64,000 bases of DNA from Methanosarcina barkeri 3 (GCF_000970305.1 NZ_CP009517.1:4030001-4094000); one strand, 5' to 3'. Positions 19,157 through 29,058 are shown, counted from the stretch's first letter. The notes: a model not told the origin generated them from the sequence alone. Numbers and translations: made by a program.

Positions 19157-20329
19157 TCACCTCTCCCTCGAGAAAATATGCACTACTGCTGTTGCCCCTG
19201 ACCCTCCTACATTATGGGTCATACCGTACTCTGCGCCTTCGACCTGACGCTGGCCTGCTTCTCCGCGCAGCTGGGTTACAATTTCTACAGCCTGTTTTAT
19301 GCCTGTTGCCCCCACCGGATGTCCACATGCTTTGAGGCCACCTGAGGTATTGACAGGAATCCTACTTCCTATTGCAGTTTCCCCGTTTGCTGTGACAATT
19401 CCACCTTTTCCTTTTTCTGCAAACCCGAGATCTTCAATTGCGCAAATCTCAGCAATTGTGAAGCAGTCATGCACTTCCGCAAGGTCGATGTCTTCGGGCC
19501 TTAGTTTTGCCATAGAGTAGGCCCGTTTTGCAGCCATCACGGTTGCATCGAGGGTTGTTATATCTCGCCGGTCATGAAGCGCGATAGTATCACTTGCCTG
19601 AGCCGTTGCCCTGATGTAAATGGGAGTATCCGTATACTTGTGCGCAATATCCGCTGGAGCAAGTACAACAGCTGAAGCACCATCAGTTATAGGAGAACAA
19701 TCAAAAATGTGTAAAGGGTCAGCTACCATAATAGAGTTTAACACGTCTTTCACAGTAATTCTGTTTTTATACTGAGCAATCGGGTTTAAAGAGCCATTTT
19801 TATGATTCTTTACGGCAACCTCGGCAAGCTGCTCACTGGTAGTCCCGTACCTGTGCATATGCAACCTTGCAATCATTGCATAAAGCCCTGGAAAAGTTGC
19901 TCCTGTCATTCCTTCCCACTCGCGATCAGCCGCTGCTGCAAGAGCTGAAGATGCTTCCTCAGAGCCAACATCAGTCATTTTTTCAGCTCCTGCTGCAATC
20001 ACTATATCGTTATAACCGGAAGCTACAGCCATGATAGCCTGCCGCAGGGCAAGCCCTCCCGATGCACAGGCAGCCTCAACTCGAGTAGCTGGAACATGCA
20101 GGTTCTTGGAAAGTCCTGAATAATCCGCTATAAGAGCACCTATATGTTCCTGATCAATAAATCGACCTCCACTCATGTTTCCTACATAAAGAGAATCGAT
20201 TTCTCTACCGCCAACATCTGCGTCTTCAAGCGCTCCTGCTCCGGCTTCTACTACTATATCCCTCAGGGACCGTCCCCAGAGTTCTCCGAACTTGGTATTC
20301 TTTACTCCGATAATTGCTACGTCTCTCAT
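19157..20329 (-). CDS. Acetoacetyl-CoA thiolase (SCP-x/archaeal type)
   Basis: This enzyme condenses two acetyl-CoA to acetoacetyl-CoA, the first step to isoprenoid lipids in archaea. The ATG at 20329 ([15 protein letters not shown]) has GGAGTG just upstream and starts 16 bases after the HMG-CoA synthase stop; an earlier in-frame start at 20395 would overlap that gene. Thiolase motifs are present: the active-site Cys in VEAACASGG, His in [11 protein letters not shown], and the C-terminal CGHPVGATG. The length of 390 residues is normal. It acts with its neighbours, HMG-CoA synthase and DUF35. Confidence 0.92.
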   Translation of the reverse strand: MRDVAIIGVKNTKFGELWGRSLRDIVVEAGAGALEDADVGGREIDSLYVGNMSGGRFIDQEHIGALIADYSGLSKNLHVPATRVEAACASGGLALRQAIMAVASGYNDIVIAAGAEKMTDVGSEEASSALAAAADREWEGMTGATFPGLYAMIARLHMHRYGTTSEQLAEVAVKNHKNGSLNPIAQYKNRITVKDVLNSIMVADPLHIFDCSPITDGASAVVLAPADIAHKYTDTPIYIRATAQASDTIALHDRRDITTLDATVMAAKRAYSMAKLRPEDIDLAEVHDCFTIAEICAIEDLGFAEKGKGGIVTANGETAIGSRIPVNTSGGLKACGHPVGATGIKQAVEIVTQLRGEAGQRQVEGAEYGMTHNVGGSGATAVVHIFSRER

Positions 20330-20345
20330 ATTTTTCACTCCGTTT

Positions 20346-21395
20346 TCATGACCTGCGAATCTTCCCTTTATGTTTGGCATATCTTGCATAGTCAATATAT
20401 ATAGGATCTTTAATCAGTTCGGAAACCGTCGGAGCCTTGTTTCGGATTTCCTCGATCCTGTCCGTAACTGTTATACTAAAAGCATCAGATCCTGCACCAG
20501 ACCCGAAGGCAGTAGCAAAAATCCTGTCCCCTGGTTTTGCCTGGTCGAGAGTTGCAGCAATTCCCATAAGACAGGAACCTGAATATGTGTTCCCGATTTT
20601 TGGAACTACAAGTCCTGGAGCAATCTGAGCCTTGGTGAAACCCAGGGTTTTTGCAGCTTTGGTAGGGAATTTTCCATTTGGCTGATGGAAAACTGCATAA
20701 TCGTAGTCTTGAGGCTTCGTCCCAAGTTTTTCCAGAAGACCTTTTGCGCCATTAGTCACATGCTTGAAGTAACCTGGCTCTCCTGTAAAGCGGCCTCCAT
20801 GCTCAGGATAGGGCATTCCTTCCCGTCTCCAGAAGTCAGGAGTATCAGTAGTAAAAGAGTAAGTGCCTTCAATGATTGCGGCAAGCTCGGATTCGTTTTT
20901 CCCAATGAGGCAGGCAACTCCACCTGCAGCTGCGGTATACTCGAGGGCATCACCCGGAGCTCCCTGGGAAACATCGGCTCCTATAGCCATGCCCAGGTCG
21001 ACCATTCCTGAACTTACCAGTCCCATACAGGCCTGAACTGCAGCTGTCCCTGCTTTACACGCAAATTCGAAATCTGCTGCAGTCATGTTTGGAGTCGCTC
21101 CTATAGCCTGGGCGACAATTGTGCTTGTTGGCTTTACAGCGTAGGGGTGACTCTCCGAGCCCGTATATACTGCCCCGATCCTCTCTGGATCAGCACCGCT
21201 TCTTACCATAGCGTATCTTGCCGCTTCCACAGCTATAGTTGCTGCGTCTTCATCGATGTCAGGCACAGATTTTTCATATACCATAAGGCCACTTTTAAGA
21301 GCCTCTGCATTATCACCCCAGACTTGGGCGATTTCTTCAACTTTGATACGATATCTGGGAACATAAGCACCGTAAGAGACGATTCCAATAGTCAT
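20346..21395 (-). CDS. Hydroxymethylglutaryl-CoA synthase, archaeal
   Basis: This enzyme condenses acetyl-CoA with acetoacetyl-CoA to HMG-CoA for the mevalonate pathway that builds archaeal membrane lipids. The 349-residue protein shows the catalytic Cys in [11 protein letters not shown], the Glu in [12 protein letters not shown] and the His in FHQPNGKFP. The glycine-rich end [11 protein letters not shown] is typical. It is followed closely by the thiolase and DUF35 genes, which work with it in a channelled complex in characterised methanogens. A regulator gene lies 47 bases upstream on the same strand. Confidence 0.95.
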   Translation of the reverse strand: MTIGIVSYGAYVPRYRIKVEEIAQVWGDNAEALKSGLMVYEKSVPDIDEDAATIAVEAARYAMVRSGADPERIGAVYTGSESHPYAVKPTSTIVAQAIGATPNMTAADFEFACKAGTAAVQACMGLVSSGMVDLGMAIGADVSQGAPGDALEYTAAAGGVACLIGKNESELAAIIEGTYSFTTDTPDFWRREGMPYPEHGGRFTGEPGYFKHVTNGAKGLLEKLGTKPQDYDYAVFHQPNGKFPTKAAKTLGFTKAQIAPGLVVPKIGNTYSGSCLMGIAATLDQAKPGDRIFATAFGSGAGSDAFSITVTDRIEEIRNKAPTVSELIKDPIYIDYARYAKHKGKIRRS

Positions 21396-21442
21396 ATTTC
21401 CACCTGTTTTTGAGTGTTTCAGGGTATCAGAGTTTAGGGGGT

Positions 21443-22183
21443 TTATTCCCTGGCATAGTATTGACTGTATTTTCTCAGTAGCTGGATAATTTGATCAAGA
21501 TCCATCGTAGTTGCGACCAGAGGGATACGGTCGACTTCTGCCATCTTGATTGCAACAGGTTCGACCTCTTCTTTTCGAAGTCCGTGAAGTACCACGGCAC
21601 CAGGCTTAAGGTTGGTAACGCGGATGGCTACCATTGGGGATTTCCCGGTGCTGACCTTTGTAAAGATCATGGCCCTGTCAGTACTCCAGCCATAGAGCTT
21701 CTGAAACTCGTGGGAAGAAAGTTCCAGGATTGCTTTCTGGCTGTCAATGACAGAAAAACCGTAAAGAGGTCTTTCAACTCCTTTATAGACAATATTTCCT
21801 TCGATAATGTTGACCAATTTAGCAAGCTGTATCGGGATCGTATACTCGTATGTTGAGTAAATGGATTTCGTACCGCTTTCTAAGGTAAGTATTGACTCAT
21901 AAGCGTGAATTTTTTTACTTCCCCTGTCCATATCAATCTCAAGGAGGCACTCAACAATTTTTTTTATAATTAGTGTTCCTGGAGATTTTCGTCTTCCACT
22001 TTCATAATCACTGATTACTGAAGGGGAAACTTTAAGATAATTTGCAATGTCGGTCTGGGATATCTCAAAATTGGATCTCCATTTTTTGAGTGATTCTCCC
22101 GGTTTTTCCGAAAGAGTTATATCTCCAGCCATTTTTTCCGCCAGACGGTTGCGTAGATTTTCTGAGGATTCATTAGATGTCAT
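21443..22183 (-). CDS. XRE-type transcriptional regulator heading the isoprenoid operon
   Basis: This 246-residue protein has a helix-turn-helix of XRE type at about residues 32-85 ([25 protein letters not shown]). A C-terminal alpha/beta domain of about 150 residues, with [22 protein letters not shown], has the look of a ligand-binding domain found in archaeal predicted regulators. It is the first gene before HMG-CoA synthase (47-base gap, same strand), so I infer that it controls isoprenoid precursor genes and perhaps its own promoter. The effector is unknown. The 136-base gap to the divergent Cas4-like gene must hold both promoters. Confidence 0.8.
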   Translation of the reverse strand: MTSNESSENLRNRLAEKMAGDITLSEKPGESLKKWRSNFEISQTDIANYLKVSPSVISDYESGRRKSPGTLIIKKIVECLLEIDMDRGSKKIHAYESILTLESGTKSIYSTYEYTIPIQLAKLVNIIEGNIVYKGVERPLYGFSVIDSQKAILELSSHEFQKLYGWSTDRAMIFTKVSTGKSPMVAIRVTNLKPGAVVLHGLRKEEVEPVAIKMAEVDRIPLVATTMDLDQIIQLLRKYSQYYARE

Positions 22184-22319
22184 GACTCACGTACTCTAAG
22201 AGGAAACATTACCTTATATATCTAACGAATACGAATTCGTCAATTGTCGCAGAACTTTTGAATCAATGTGCTGCAAATGCCCTTAAAAAAATTTATAACA
22301 TTTGTAAAAGAATTAGTAT

Positions 22320-23141
22320 ATGATGTCAACCGATTCGTCCAATCAGGAGATAAATGTCTCAGACCTTCTTCTATATGTCAACTGCCCGAGGAGAGTATAC
22401 TTTGTCAGTCGAGGCTTTGAATTGTTTTCGGAAGTGACCGCCTCCAGGCTCGAAAGAATAATCTTGAAAGAACTCTCCCTGAATTATCCCGAAATTGTGA
22501 AAGATTGTTCGTTAAACGCCGATAACCTCCATAAAGAGCTTGAACATTCCCTGGCAAAGGTATGTACAGACCTTCCACTCTTGTTTCCACGAGAACTCGC
22601 AGGTGTTGCAAAGGAGATTTTTGAGGAAGGAAAAGCGCGGGCAAGAGCAAAAATTCCCGAAATTGCATCCAACCTGCTGGGAGCACTTGAAGAATTTGGG
22701 AGAGAGCCTATGCTTGCGGCACTTACGCCAGTTAAAACCGAACCATTTCTTTCCTCAGAAAGGCTCAACCTTAAAGGTGTTCCATCAAAACTCGTTTGCT
22801 TTGAGAGTGCTCAGATTCCGTCAATCTTAAGGCCAGGAAGCTGCCCTGAACAAGGAGTATGGGCTTCTGACCGGATACACGTTGCAGCTTTTGTCCTGCT
22901 TCTTGAAGCCGAAAATGGAAAGGAAGTTCCCTTTGCCTTTGTGGAATACGTAAGTTTTGGCCTGCTCAGACGGGTAGCTATTCGAAGCTCGGATAGGAGA
23001 GAAGTTCTTAAAATCTGCAGAGAAGTGGAGAAAATCAAAGCCGGATTTATGCCTGAGAGAAAGGAAGAGAAATTTTGTAAGGAGTGCAATTTCTCAGAAC
23101 ACTGCATTTCAGAACCTTCCCTTATGTCGAAATTTTTCTGA
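22320..23141 (+). CDS. Cas4-like PD-(D/E)XK protein with degraded active site
   Basis: This 273-residue protein keeps the Cas4 cysteine framework: one Cys near the N-terminus in LLLYVNCPRRVYF and three near the C-terminus in KFCKECNFSEHC, which could bind an iron-sulfur cluster. The nuclease core looks altered. Where Cas4 has a GxxD motif, this protein reads LKGVPSKLV; where Cas4 has E-x-K, it reads FVEYVSFG, without the lysine. The large helical insert (residues about 45-130) is also unusual. No cas genes or CRISPR array lie in this window. It may be a structural or nucleic-acid-binding relative; function is unknown. Either ATG of the tandem pair (22320, 22323) could be used. Confidence 0.65.
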   Translation: MMSTDSSNQEINVSDLLLYVNCPRRVYFVSRGFELFSEVTASRLERIILKELSLNYPEIVKDCSLNADNLHKELEHSLAKVCTDLPLLFPRELAGVAKEIFEEGKARARAKIPEIASNLLGALEEFGREPMLAALTPVKTEPFLSSERLNLKGVPSKLVCFESAQIPSILRPGSCPEQGVWASDRIHVAAFVLLLEAENGKEVPFAFVEYVSFGLLRRVAIRSSDRREVLKICREVEKIKAGFMPERKEEKFCKECNFSEHCISEPSLMSKFF

Positions 23142-23433
23142 GATGGAATAAATTTAAAAATTCACGGAATGGACTTGACTTAGGAGTCCTTATCAACTGT
23201 ACTTTCAGAACTCAAGAGAACACAGGAGAAGAGCTATCTAGGAAAAGAAGAGAGAGACCTGATTAAGAAACTATGTAAAAACTGTAACATCCTTTTGAGA
23301 CTTCGAACCCCAGAAAAGATACATGCGATAATGCATATCCACTTTTCCAGAAGAAAAAAATAAAACACCTGGAGAAAAAAACCTTTCGATAATGATTTCC
23401 TTATATCGCATAATCTTAGGAAGTCACGATTTT

Positions 23434-23856
23434 TTAGAAAGTTCTGTATAATCTACTAAAGTCTTCATACATTTTGTCCATATCAGCAAATATATTGCAA
23501 GTTGCTTTCTCATAAGCAGCCGAACACTCTGGAGTTTTATTCTTCGGTTTGTCAGCTACTTTCTTCATCTTACGAGCATATTCACAAATACGTTCAAATA
23601 AAGGCAAATCTAACATATCAGCTGCATGAAATTTCACGGCAACAACATTTAACAGACCAGCATACCGATCAAGCTTATTATCCATTTCAGCCATTGTAGT
23701 AAAGTCATTTCGAGTTGCCCAATCTACACGACATCCCAACAGAGCCTCTTTCACCGTTGATATTACAAACTCTTCCTTTTGCTCGTCAACCATTTGTTCG
23801 TCCATCACGTGGTTTAATTGATTGAACAAAACCGAAATAAAAGCCTCTATTACCAC
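23434..23856 (-). CDS. Uncharacterised helical protein
   Basis: I do not recognise this 140-residue protein. It looks almost wholly helical, with no membrane segment and three Cys. The start is GTG with GAGGT 7 bases upstream, and it lies 9 bases after the stop of the PH-domain gene, so the two are co-transcribed. A role linked to that neighbour is the only clue. Confidence 0.6.
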   Translation of the reverse strand: MVIEAFISVLFNQLNHVMDEQMVDEQKEEFVISTVKEALLGCRVDWATRNDFTTMAEMDNKLDRYAGLLNVVAVKFHAADMLDLPLFERICEYARKMKKVADKPKNKTPECSAAYEKATCNIFADMDKMYEDFSRLYRTF

Positions 23857-23865
23857 GTTTCGACC

Positions 23866-24810
23866 TCACATTCCCAGTAACTTTCTTTTCTGTACTGTAA
23901 ACTCTTCTTCGGTAAGTATTCCTTTGTCTCTGAGTTCAGCAAATTTACTAATCTGATCAGCGACATCTAAGTTTTCCTTTGAGACCAAAGAAGATTCTTC
24001 TTTGCATCTTGCAATATAAGATTTTACAGATTTTACAAATTCTTCTATTTCTTCATCCCCCATAATCATATCCAATTCAAAACTATTGGCAATTGTATTG
24101 ATTTTTACACTACCACCCGTAAAACCAGTGCTGAAATTTATACTACTTATCATATCCAAAGGGAAGTCTTCAGACCCATATCCACTTATTAACTTTTTGT
24201 AATAAAATATAACTCTCTTAGATGTTAATACTAGAACACCCTTGAATTTGGCATTACCTTCTAACCATTTTCCCTTACCTCGACCTGCTATAGCGTCTAC
24301 GATTTCCTCATTTTCCAGTAAATTCTCAATACCTTTCATCATTTCTCTACATTTTCTTGTCATGATTTCTTTTTTTAATTCAGCAATTTTACTGATACGA
24401 TCAACAGCATCTAAGTTATCTTTTAATACAGAAGAGTTCTCTCTTTTATAAGCATCAAGATAAAATTTTACGTTTTTTACAAACTTGTCTACTTCTTCCG
24501 TCTCCGGAATTGTATCCACTAAGACACTAGTTTCAAGTGTATCAATATTTACGTTACTACCCATAAGACTAGCACTTAAATGTATACTAATGATCTTATC
24601 CAGATGAAAATCTAGGTATTCGTGCCCAACTATTGGCTTTTTATAATAATATATGACTCTTGTAGGTGTTAGTACTAAAAAACATTTGAATTTGCTACCA
24701 GGCTTCATCCCAGATACTTCGCCATAGCCAGACACAGCGTCTATAATCTCCTCATTTTTCAATACATTCTCAATGCCTGCCATCAATTTTCGAGACTTTT
24801 CTGTAAGCAA
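23866..24810 (-). CDS. Tandem PH-like domain protein with SHOCT tail
   Basis: This 314-residue protein is an internal duplication. Each half holds a bacterial-type PH-like domain (cores FLVLTPTRVIYYYKKP and VLVLTSKRVIFYYKKL) preceded by a short helix (IENVLKNEEIIDA and IENLLENEEIVDA). The second half ends in a SHOCT domain, FAELRDKGILTEEEFTVQKR. The first half keeps only the start of one (KIAELKKE), so the duplication included an ancestral SHOCT that decayed. Such proteins are soluble and may bind peptides or oligomerise; no function is established here. It forms a two-gene unit with the downstream helical protein. Confidence 0.75.
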   Translation of the reverse strand: MLTEKSRKLMAGIENVLKNEEIIDAVSGYGEVSGMKPGSKFKCFLVLTPTRVIYYYKKPIVGHEYLDFHLDKIISIHLSASLMGSNVNIDTLETSVLVDTIPETEEVDKFVKNVKFYLDAYKRENSSVLKDNLDAVDRISKIAELKKEIMTRKCREMMKGIENLLENEEIVDAIAGRGKGKWLEGNAKFKGVLVLTSKRVIFYYKKLISGYGSEDFPLDMISSINFSTGFTGGSVKINTIANSFELDMIMGDEEIEEFVKSVKSYIARCKEESSLVSKENLDVADQISKFAELRDKGILTEEEFTVQKRKLLGM

Positions 24811-25406
24811 TGTTTATCATCTCTTATCTCTATAACAAATTATAGAGAATATCAAAGAAATGATAAACATTGCTATTTTAGTGTCCTCTTCAAGAATCAC
24901 TCAAATCTTTCTCATTTATATTTTTCGATTCTAATTTATATTATCACTTTCTTATTTTTCTGCGTTTCTTTAAAGTATGCTTTTCTGAACTCGACTATTC
25001 TATAGTATATAGGATACAGATATACAGGTATACAGGCCCATTACCGCCATATTTAACAACCTTTTATTATTAGAGAAAAAACAGCATATATGAAAAAGAC
25101 CCAATTGATATTGTTTTCCGTTGTTATTGGTTTATGCGAAAACGTTTCATAAATTAGTTAAGAGTAAGCCAAAAGTATCTATTTTTCGAAAATTTTCTAA
25201 TTAAAGCACAAAAAGTAAGAAAAATGGGAAAAAACCGGTAGTGTAATGATTTTCTCCCTGGCACACAAAAAATGACTTCAAATTTACAGTAAATTTGCGA
25301 CACTGCACCGAAAAAGAAAGAGAAATTGAAAAAGGAAAAAAACAGAAAAAGGTGAGTTCAGAGATATGAAGCTTCGAGTTTTAATTTTTATAGGAAAGTC
25401 GTATTT
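24811..25406. other. Intergenic gap with palindromes
   Basis: This 596-base gap holds the promoter of the PH-domain gene and the 77-bp inverted-repeat element at 25236-25310 (listed separately). I see no ORF that I would support. Confidence 0.4.
25236..25310. mobile_element. Small inverted-repeat element with 19-bp palindrome
   Basis: CGGTAGTGT and ACACTGCACCG form imperfect ends of a 75-bp segment. Inside lies the near-perfect palindrome CAAATTTACAGTAAATTTG (25279-25297). The end CGGTAGTGTTG recurs at about 43890, near another CAGTGTCG string. It could be a tiny non-autonomous element or a protein-binding site. Confidence 0.35.
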
Positions 25407-25694
25407 TTAACGCAAAACCTCCACCTTTAACCCTTTTTTTGAGCCTACTACAGTATTATACAAGCTAGCCGCAATACGCCCTATGAAGTATCCAGATATT
25501 CCATAAAATATAGGTAGACTGAGTACAGCCAATTTCCCGAAAATCAATGAAAAGATCCCGAACTTTTTTGGTATCGAGATCCCCATAAGAGCAGCGATTG
25601 TTGTAAAAAGACCAAAAACTAAACCCATTGTTCCATAAAGGATCGTAAGGATTTTCCCGAATTCGGGTGCATCTATTTCTTTTATGACTACCAT
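25407..25694 (-). CDS. Small membrane protein, two or three helices
   Basis: This 95-residue protein has hydrophobic segments at about residues 14-38 (ILYGTMGLVFGLFTTIAALM) and 48-75 (a long helix containing LAVLSLPIFYGISGYFIG). AGGGGGA lies 8 bases before the ATG. Layout resembles the DUF3566-type small membrane proteins, but I cannot confirm the family. No clear partner lies next to it. Confidence 0.65.
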   Translation of the reverse strand: MVVIKEIDAPEFGKILTILYGTMGLVFGLFTTIAALMGISIPKKFGIFSLIFGKLAVLSLPIFYGISGYFIGRIAASLYNTVVGSKKGLKVEVLR

Positions 25695-26113
25695 GAAATT
25701 CCCCCTGTATTCATTAGTTCTGCATTTCTATATATCTATATCATGACCCAATTCTGAAACCAGTATGAATAGTAGTCTAAAACCAGTATAATTAATCTAA
25801 AACCAGATAATAACAGTAGTCTAAAAACAGCAAAGAAATGCTTTATAACGATACAAGAGAGTTAATGAACAAAATTTATCTGTAACTGCAACAGATTGTA
25901 CACGGAAAATGTTCTCAACCGCTATGGTCACTAATTAACAGTTCATAATTTCATCCTACTTATTTGAACATAATATCCTCAGGAAATTTTTAAAGAATTA
26001 TTGAGTAGAGGTTATGATTTGAAGAAAGCAGATCTTTTCTATTGTATCACTGATACAGAGATATTCCTGCCAAATATTCGTACTATCACACTATTTTAGC
26101 TTGAGGAAAAAGT
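25695..26113. other. Divergent intergenic gap
   Basis: This 419-base gap lies between a small membrane protein and the HAD hydrolase and must hold both promoters. A repeated CTAAAACCAG-like string occurs three times at about 25778-25830. I see nothing else. Confidence 0.4.
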
Positions 26114-26806
26114 ATGATGGTTTTCTTTGATGTAGATGGTACTCTGTTGGATCATAAAAGTGCAGAGTTTGCGGGAGTTAAATTATTTTACCAAAATTAC
26201 CAAAATTTTTTTAATATGGATTTTAATGAGTTTTATTCTCTTTGGTGCAAAATATCAGAAAAACATTTTGAAAGATATTTAGCCAAAGAATGTTCTTTTG
26301 AAGAGCAGCGAATAGAACGAATTAAAGAACTTTATTTAGAAAGAAATATTAATCTATCAAGTGAAGAGGCGCTTAAAGTGTTTGATTATTATTTACGTAA
26401 TTATGAGTTAAGTTGGAAACCCTTTAATGATGTGATACCGTGTTTGAAAAAACTTCCAAAGTTGAAAATGGGTATCATCAGTAATGGCGATTTAGAGCAA
26501 CAAAAACTAAAGCTGGATAAAATGAAAATTTCCCACCACTTTGTTGATGTCGTAGCAGCAGGAGAATTTAATGTTTCAAAACCCTGTACGGAAATATTTG
26601 AGATTGCATGTAAAAGAAATGGTGAAGAACCAGAAAGATGCTTTTATGTTGGAGACACCGTTGAAACCGATATTATACCGTGTGAGAAAATTGGAATGAA
26701 AGGCATATGGATTAATAGAGACAACAAAACTTTGCCAAACAAAGACATTAAAATTATTGCTTCATTAAGAAAACTCTCCAATGTATTATATGAGAGTATG
26801 CCATAA
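26114..26806 (+). CDS. HAD-superfamily phosphatase
   Basis: This 230-residue hydrolase of the haloacid dehalogenase superfamily, subfamily I, should remove phosphate from a small metabolite. Motif I is FFDVDGTLLD (the first Asp is the nucleophile), motif II is GIISNGD, motif III has the Lys in VSKPCTEIF and motif IV is YVGDTVETDI. A helical cap covers residues about 20-95. The layout matches YjjG-type nucleotidase/phosphatase proteins. GAGG precedes the first ATG. The DNA is more AT-rich than the core genes nearby, as is that of the following acetyltransferase. Confidence 0.82.
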   Translation: MMVFFDVDGTLLDHKSAEFAGVKLFYQNYQNFFNMDFNEFYSLWCKISEKHFERYLAKECSFEEQRIERIKELYLERNINLSSEEALKVFDYYLRNYELSWKPFNDVIPCLKKLPKLKMGIISNGDLEQQKLKLDKMKISHHFVDVVAAGEFNVSKPCTEIFEIACKRNGEEPERCFYVGDTVETDIIPCEKIGMKGIWINRDNKTLPNKDIKIIASLRKLSNVLYESMP

Positions 26807-27073
26807 TTATATGGGAGTATTTCATAATCGTTGGATTATTGAGCCTTGTAAAAGAACAAAATATTTGGAAAATCAGTAAATTTCAATGTATAGTCAATGT
26901 ATAATAGTCCAATGTATAGGCTGCTATGAAAGATTATTTGTTTAAGTAAACTAGGTTACAACTAAGAAAATTATTTCGTGTTGTTTAAGAGTTGGAATTA
27001 GCGTTTTTTCCTGATATGGTTAATTGAAATAATCACTTGATATTGTCATAAACCTTACTTTAAAGGTGGGTAA

Positions 27074-27568
27074 ATGTATAGTTTAAAAATAGCAACACAA
27101 GAAGACCGTGATTTTATTTATAATTTGAAGAAGACTACCATGAAAGATTACGTAATAAAAACATGGGGTAACTGGGATGAAGATTTACAGAGAAATTTTT
27201 TCAGCAGAGAATCCAAAGAGATAAAATATCAAATTATTGTTGTAGAAGGCAAAAACGTTGGCGTTGTGGCCTTCAGTAGAAATGAAAAATCCATTAATAT
27301 TGATGAAATCCAAATTTTGCCAGATTATCAGGGTAAAGGGATAGGAACTTCAGTCTTTTCAGATATTATTGCCAATGCCCAAAAGGAAAAAATAGAAACA
27401 ACTCTCAGAGTATTAAAAGTTAATTTTGTGGCTCAAAAGTTTTATAACAAACTTGGTTTTGAAAAAATTGGAGATACAGAAACTCATTTTCTTCTTAGCA
27501 AAAAGCCCAATTTGCAGGTTTCAGATTATCCGGACATTAAATCCAGAAGCGTTCAGACACTAAACTGA
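27074..27568 (+). CDS. GNAT-family N-acetyltransferase
   Basis: This 164-residue protein has the acetyl-CoA-binding motif A, LPDYQGKGIGTSVFSDII, and the family ending FYNKLGFEKIGD. It transfers an acetyl group to an unknown amine. AAGGTGGG precedes the ATG. The last 20 residues are polar and probably disordered. It follows the HAD phosphatase by 267 bases on the same strand; a shared role is not evident. Confidence 0.82.
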   Translation: MYSLKIATQEDRDFIYNLKKTTMKDYVIKTWGNWDEDLQRNFFSRESKEIKYQIIVVEGKNVGVVAFSRNEKSINIDEIQILPDYQGKGIGTSVFSDIIANAQKEKIETTLRVLKVNFVAQKFYNKLGFEKIGDTETHFLLSKKPNLQVSDYPDIKSRSVQTLN

Positions 27569-27876
27569 AACATTCTGACCTGTTTTGTCAAGACAATTGT
27601 CGCTAAAAATCTAGAGTTAAGTATGTGTAAGGAATTGATTTTGGAACTGAAGGTCTAGTTATATAATTTTTTACAGATATTACATAATATGAGTTTAACC
27701 TTAGTTCCTAAATATGCCTGACAATTACTGTTAGTAATAGTAAAATTTTCCTTTTTCGCTTTAAAGGCTTTACGACCTGATTTTCAGATTATTTCTGCCC
27801 CTGGAAATTGAATTATCAGACAAACTATCAAAACCATGTGTTTGTGGCCTTCTGCGCTCCCGATGTAATAAGTTCG
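27569..27876. other. Convergent intergenic gap, nothing recognised
   Basis: This 308-base gap lies between the ends of the GNAT and hexapeptide acyltransferase genes. No ORF, RNA gene or repeat array is visible. Confidence 0.4.
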
Positions 27877-28512
27877 TTATTTGAGAACTGTTACCTGAGA
27901 GGGATCTACCTTCACAGCTAAGTTAGAGACATTAGAATGGAATAGTTCCTTATTTGCGGTTAGAGTTCCATTTGATCCTTTGTTATTTATTTTTTTAGCA
28001 GGAACTCCTGCGATAGAAATGCCTTTTTCATAAAATGATTTATTTACAACGGAGTTTGCTCCAATTGCAATATCGTCCGCAATTGTAATATTCCCAAAAA
28101 TTTTAGCGCCCGGCCCGATGTATACATTATTTCCTATTTGCGGAGCCGAAGTTTCGTCTCTGTTAGATCCTATATTGGTACAGGCATGTATCCTGCAGTT
28201 TTCTCCAACCCTGACATTTTTGTTTATAATTATAGTTCCTCTATGAGCTATGCATAACCCTGGGCCAAAAACATTTAGGGGTATAGTAAACCCTAGATGA
28301 ATACTCATCTGATGATATCTATATTCTATATATTTCAAATATAATTTGGAAATCAAGGATTTTTTACAATTAGTATAATACTCAGCCTTTCTTAGGACTC
28401 TCTGAAATTTCCATATATCATCACCTATTAACTTAGGCTTCCGATAGTTTTTTCCACAAGCTAACTTATCTGCTTTAACATAAAAGTCGTAATCTGCTTT
28501 TGATCTGATCAT
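27877..28512 (-). CDS. Serine acetyltransferase-like hexapeptide acyltransferase
   Basis: This 211-residue left-handed beta-helix acyltransferase has hexapeptide repeats at about residues 85-165, including NVYIGPGAKIFGNITIADD and the catalytic His in CIAHRGTIII. It resembles serine O-acetyltransferases and the acyltransferases of polysaccharide synthesis. No cysteine synthase gene lies nearby, so either role is open. A GGGGGGA ribosome site precedes the ATG. The C-terminal 40 residues after AGVPAKKI are an unusual polar extension. Confidence 0.75.
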   Translation of the reverse strand: MIRSKADYDFYVKADKLACGKNYRKPKLIGDDIWKFQRVLRKAEYYTNCKKSLISKLYLKYIEYRYHQMSIHLGFTIPLNVFGPGLCIAHRGTIIINKNVRVGENCRIHACTNIGSNRDETSAPQIGNNVYIGPGAKIFGNITIADDIAIGANSVVNKSFYEKGISIAGVPAKKINNKGSNGTLTANKELFHSNVSNLAVKVDPSQVTVLK

Positions 28513-28541
28513 AAAAATCCCCCCTTATTCAATAGTAAGTG

Positions 28542-28629
28542 CTAGTGTCGCGTCAATCTTTAAAGGTTCAATGATTACGAATAATAGCAATCGATTTTGT
28601 ACGACATTTTACTGTTGACCCAACACTAG
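28542..28629. mobile_element. MITE-like inverted-repeat element, copy 2
   Basis: This 88-bp element has ends CTAGTGTCGCGTCAATC and GTTGACCCAACACTAG and is related to the copy at 16715. It shares its middle (ATGATTACGAATAATAGCAA) with copy 3 just downstream. It lies just upstream of the hexapeptide acyltransferase start. Confidence 0.65.
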
Positions 28630-28646
28630 GAATTTTCTATATTGAT

Positions 28647-28733
28647 CTAGTGTCGAGTCAGTCACTAAAGATTCAATGATTGCGAGTAATTGTAATCGAT
28701 TTTATACGATATTTTGCTGTTAACTCAATAATG
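28647..28733. mobile_element. MITE-like inverted-repeat element, copy 3 (decayed right end)
   Basis: The left end CTAGTGTCGAGTCAGTC and the body match copy 2, which lies 17 bases away in the same direction. The right end reads AACTCAATAATG and has lost the CTAG tip. Side-by-side copies suggest tandem duplication and not two independent insertions. Confidence 0.55.
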
Positions 28734-29058
28734 GAATTACAAATCTATTCAATTTACCTGATTAATTCTGAAACAAAGGTCAAAGTTTTAAGGAACGTCA
28801 ATAAAGTAACTATGTATATTTAATTAAAGAGTCCGAACTTAGATAAATTTTTCTTAAATGCTTAGAAAACTTTAGTATTGTTTAAACTTTTGAGCGATTT
28901 TTAGAAAGGAATAAACTACTTTAAAACGCTTGATTTTAATAATGTCCTTAGTAGTTTTTGAAATTCAATTAAAACTCAAGAGAGACCAAAGTTAAAACGG
29001 ACATAGTTACTCAAAAATTAACAAGAAAAATCGAGAAAACTTGAAAAAAAGAGAAAAG

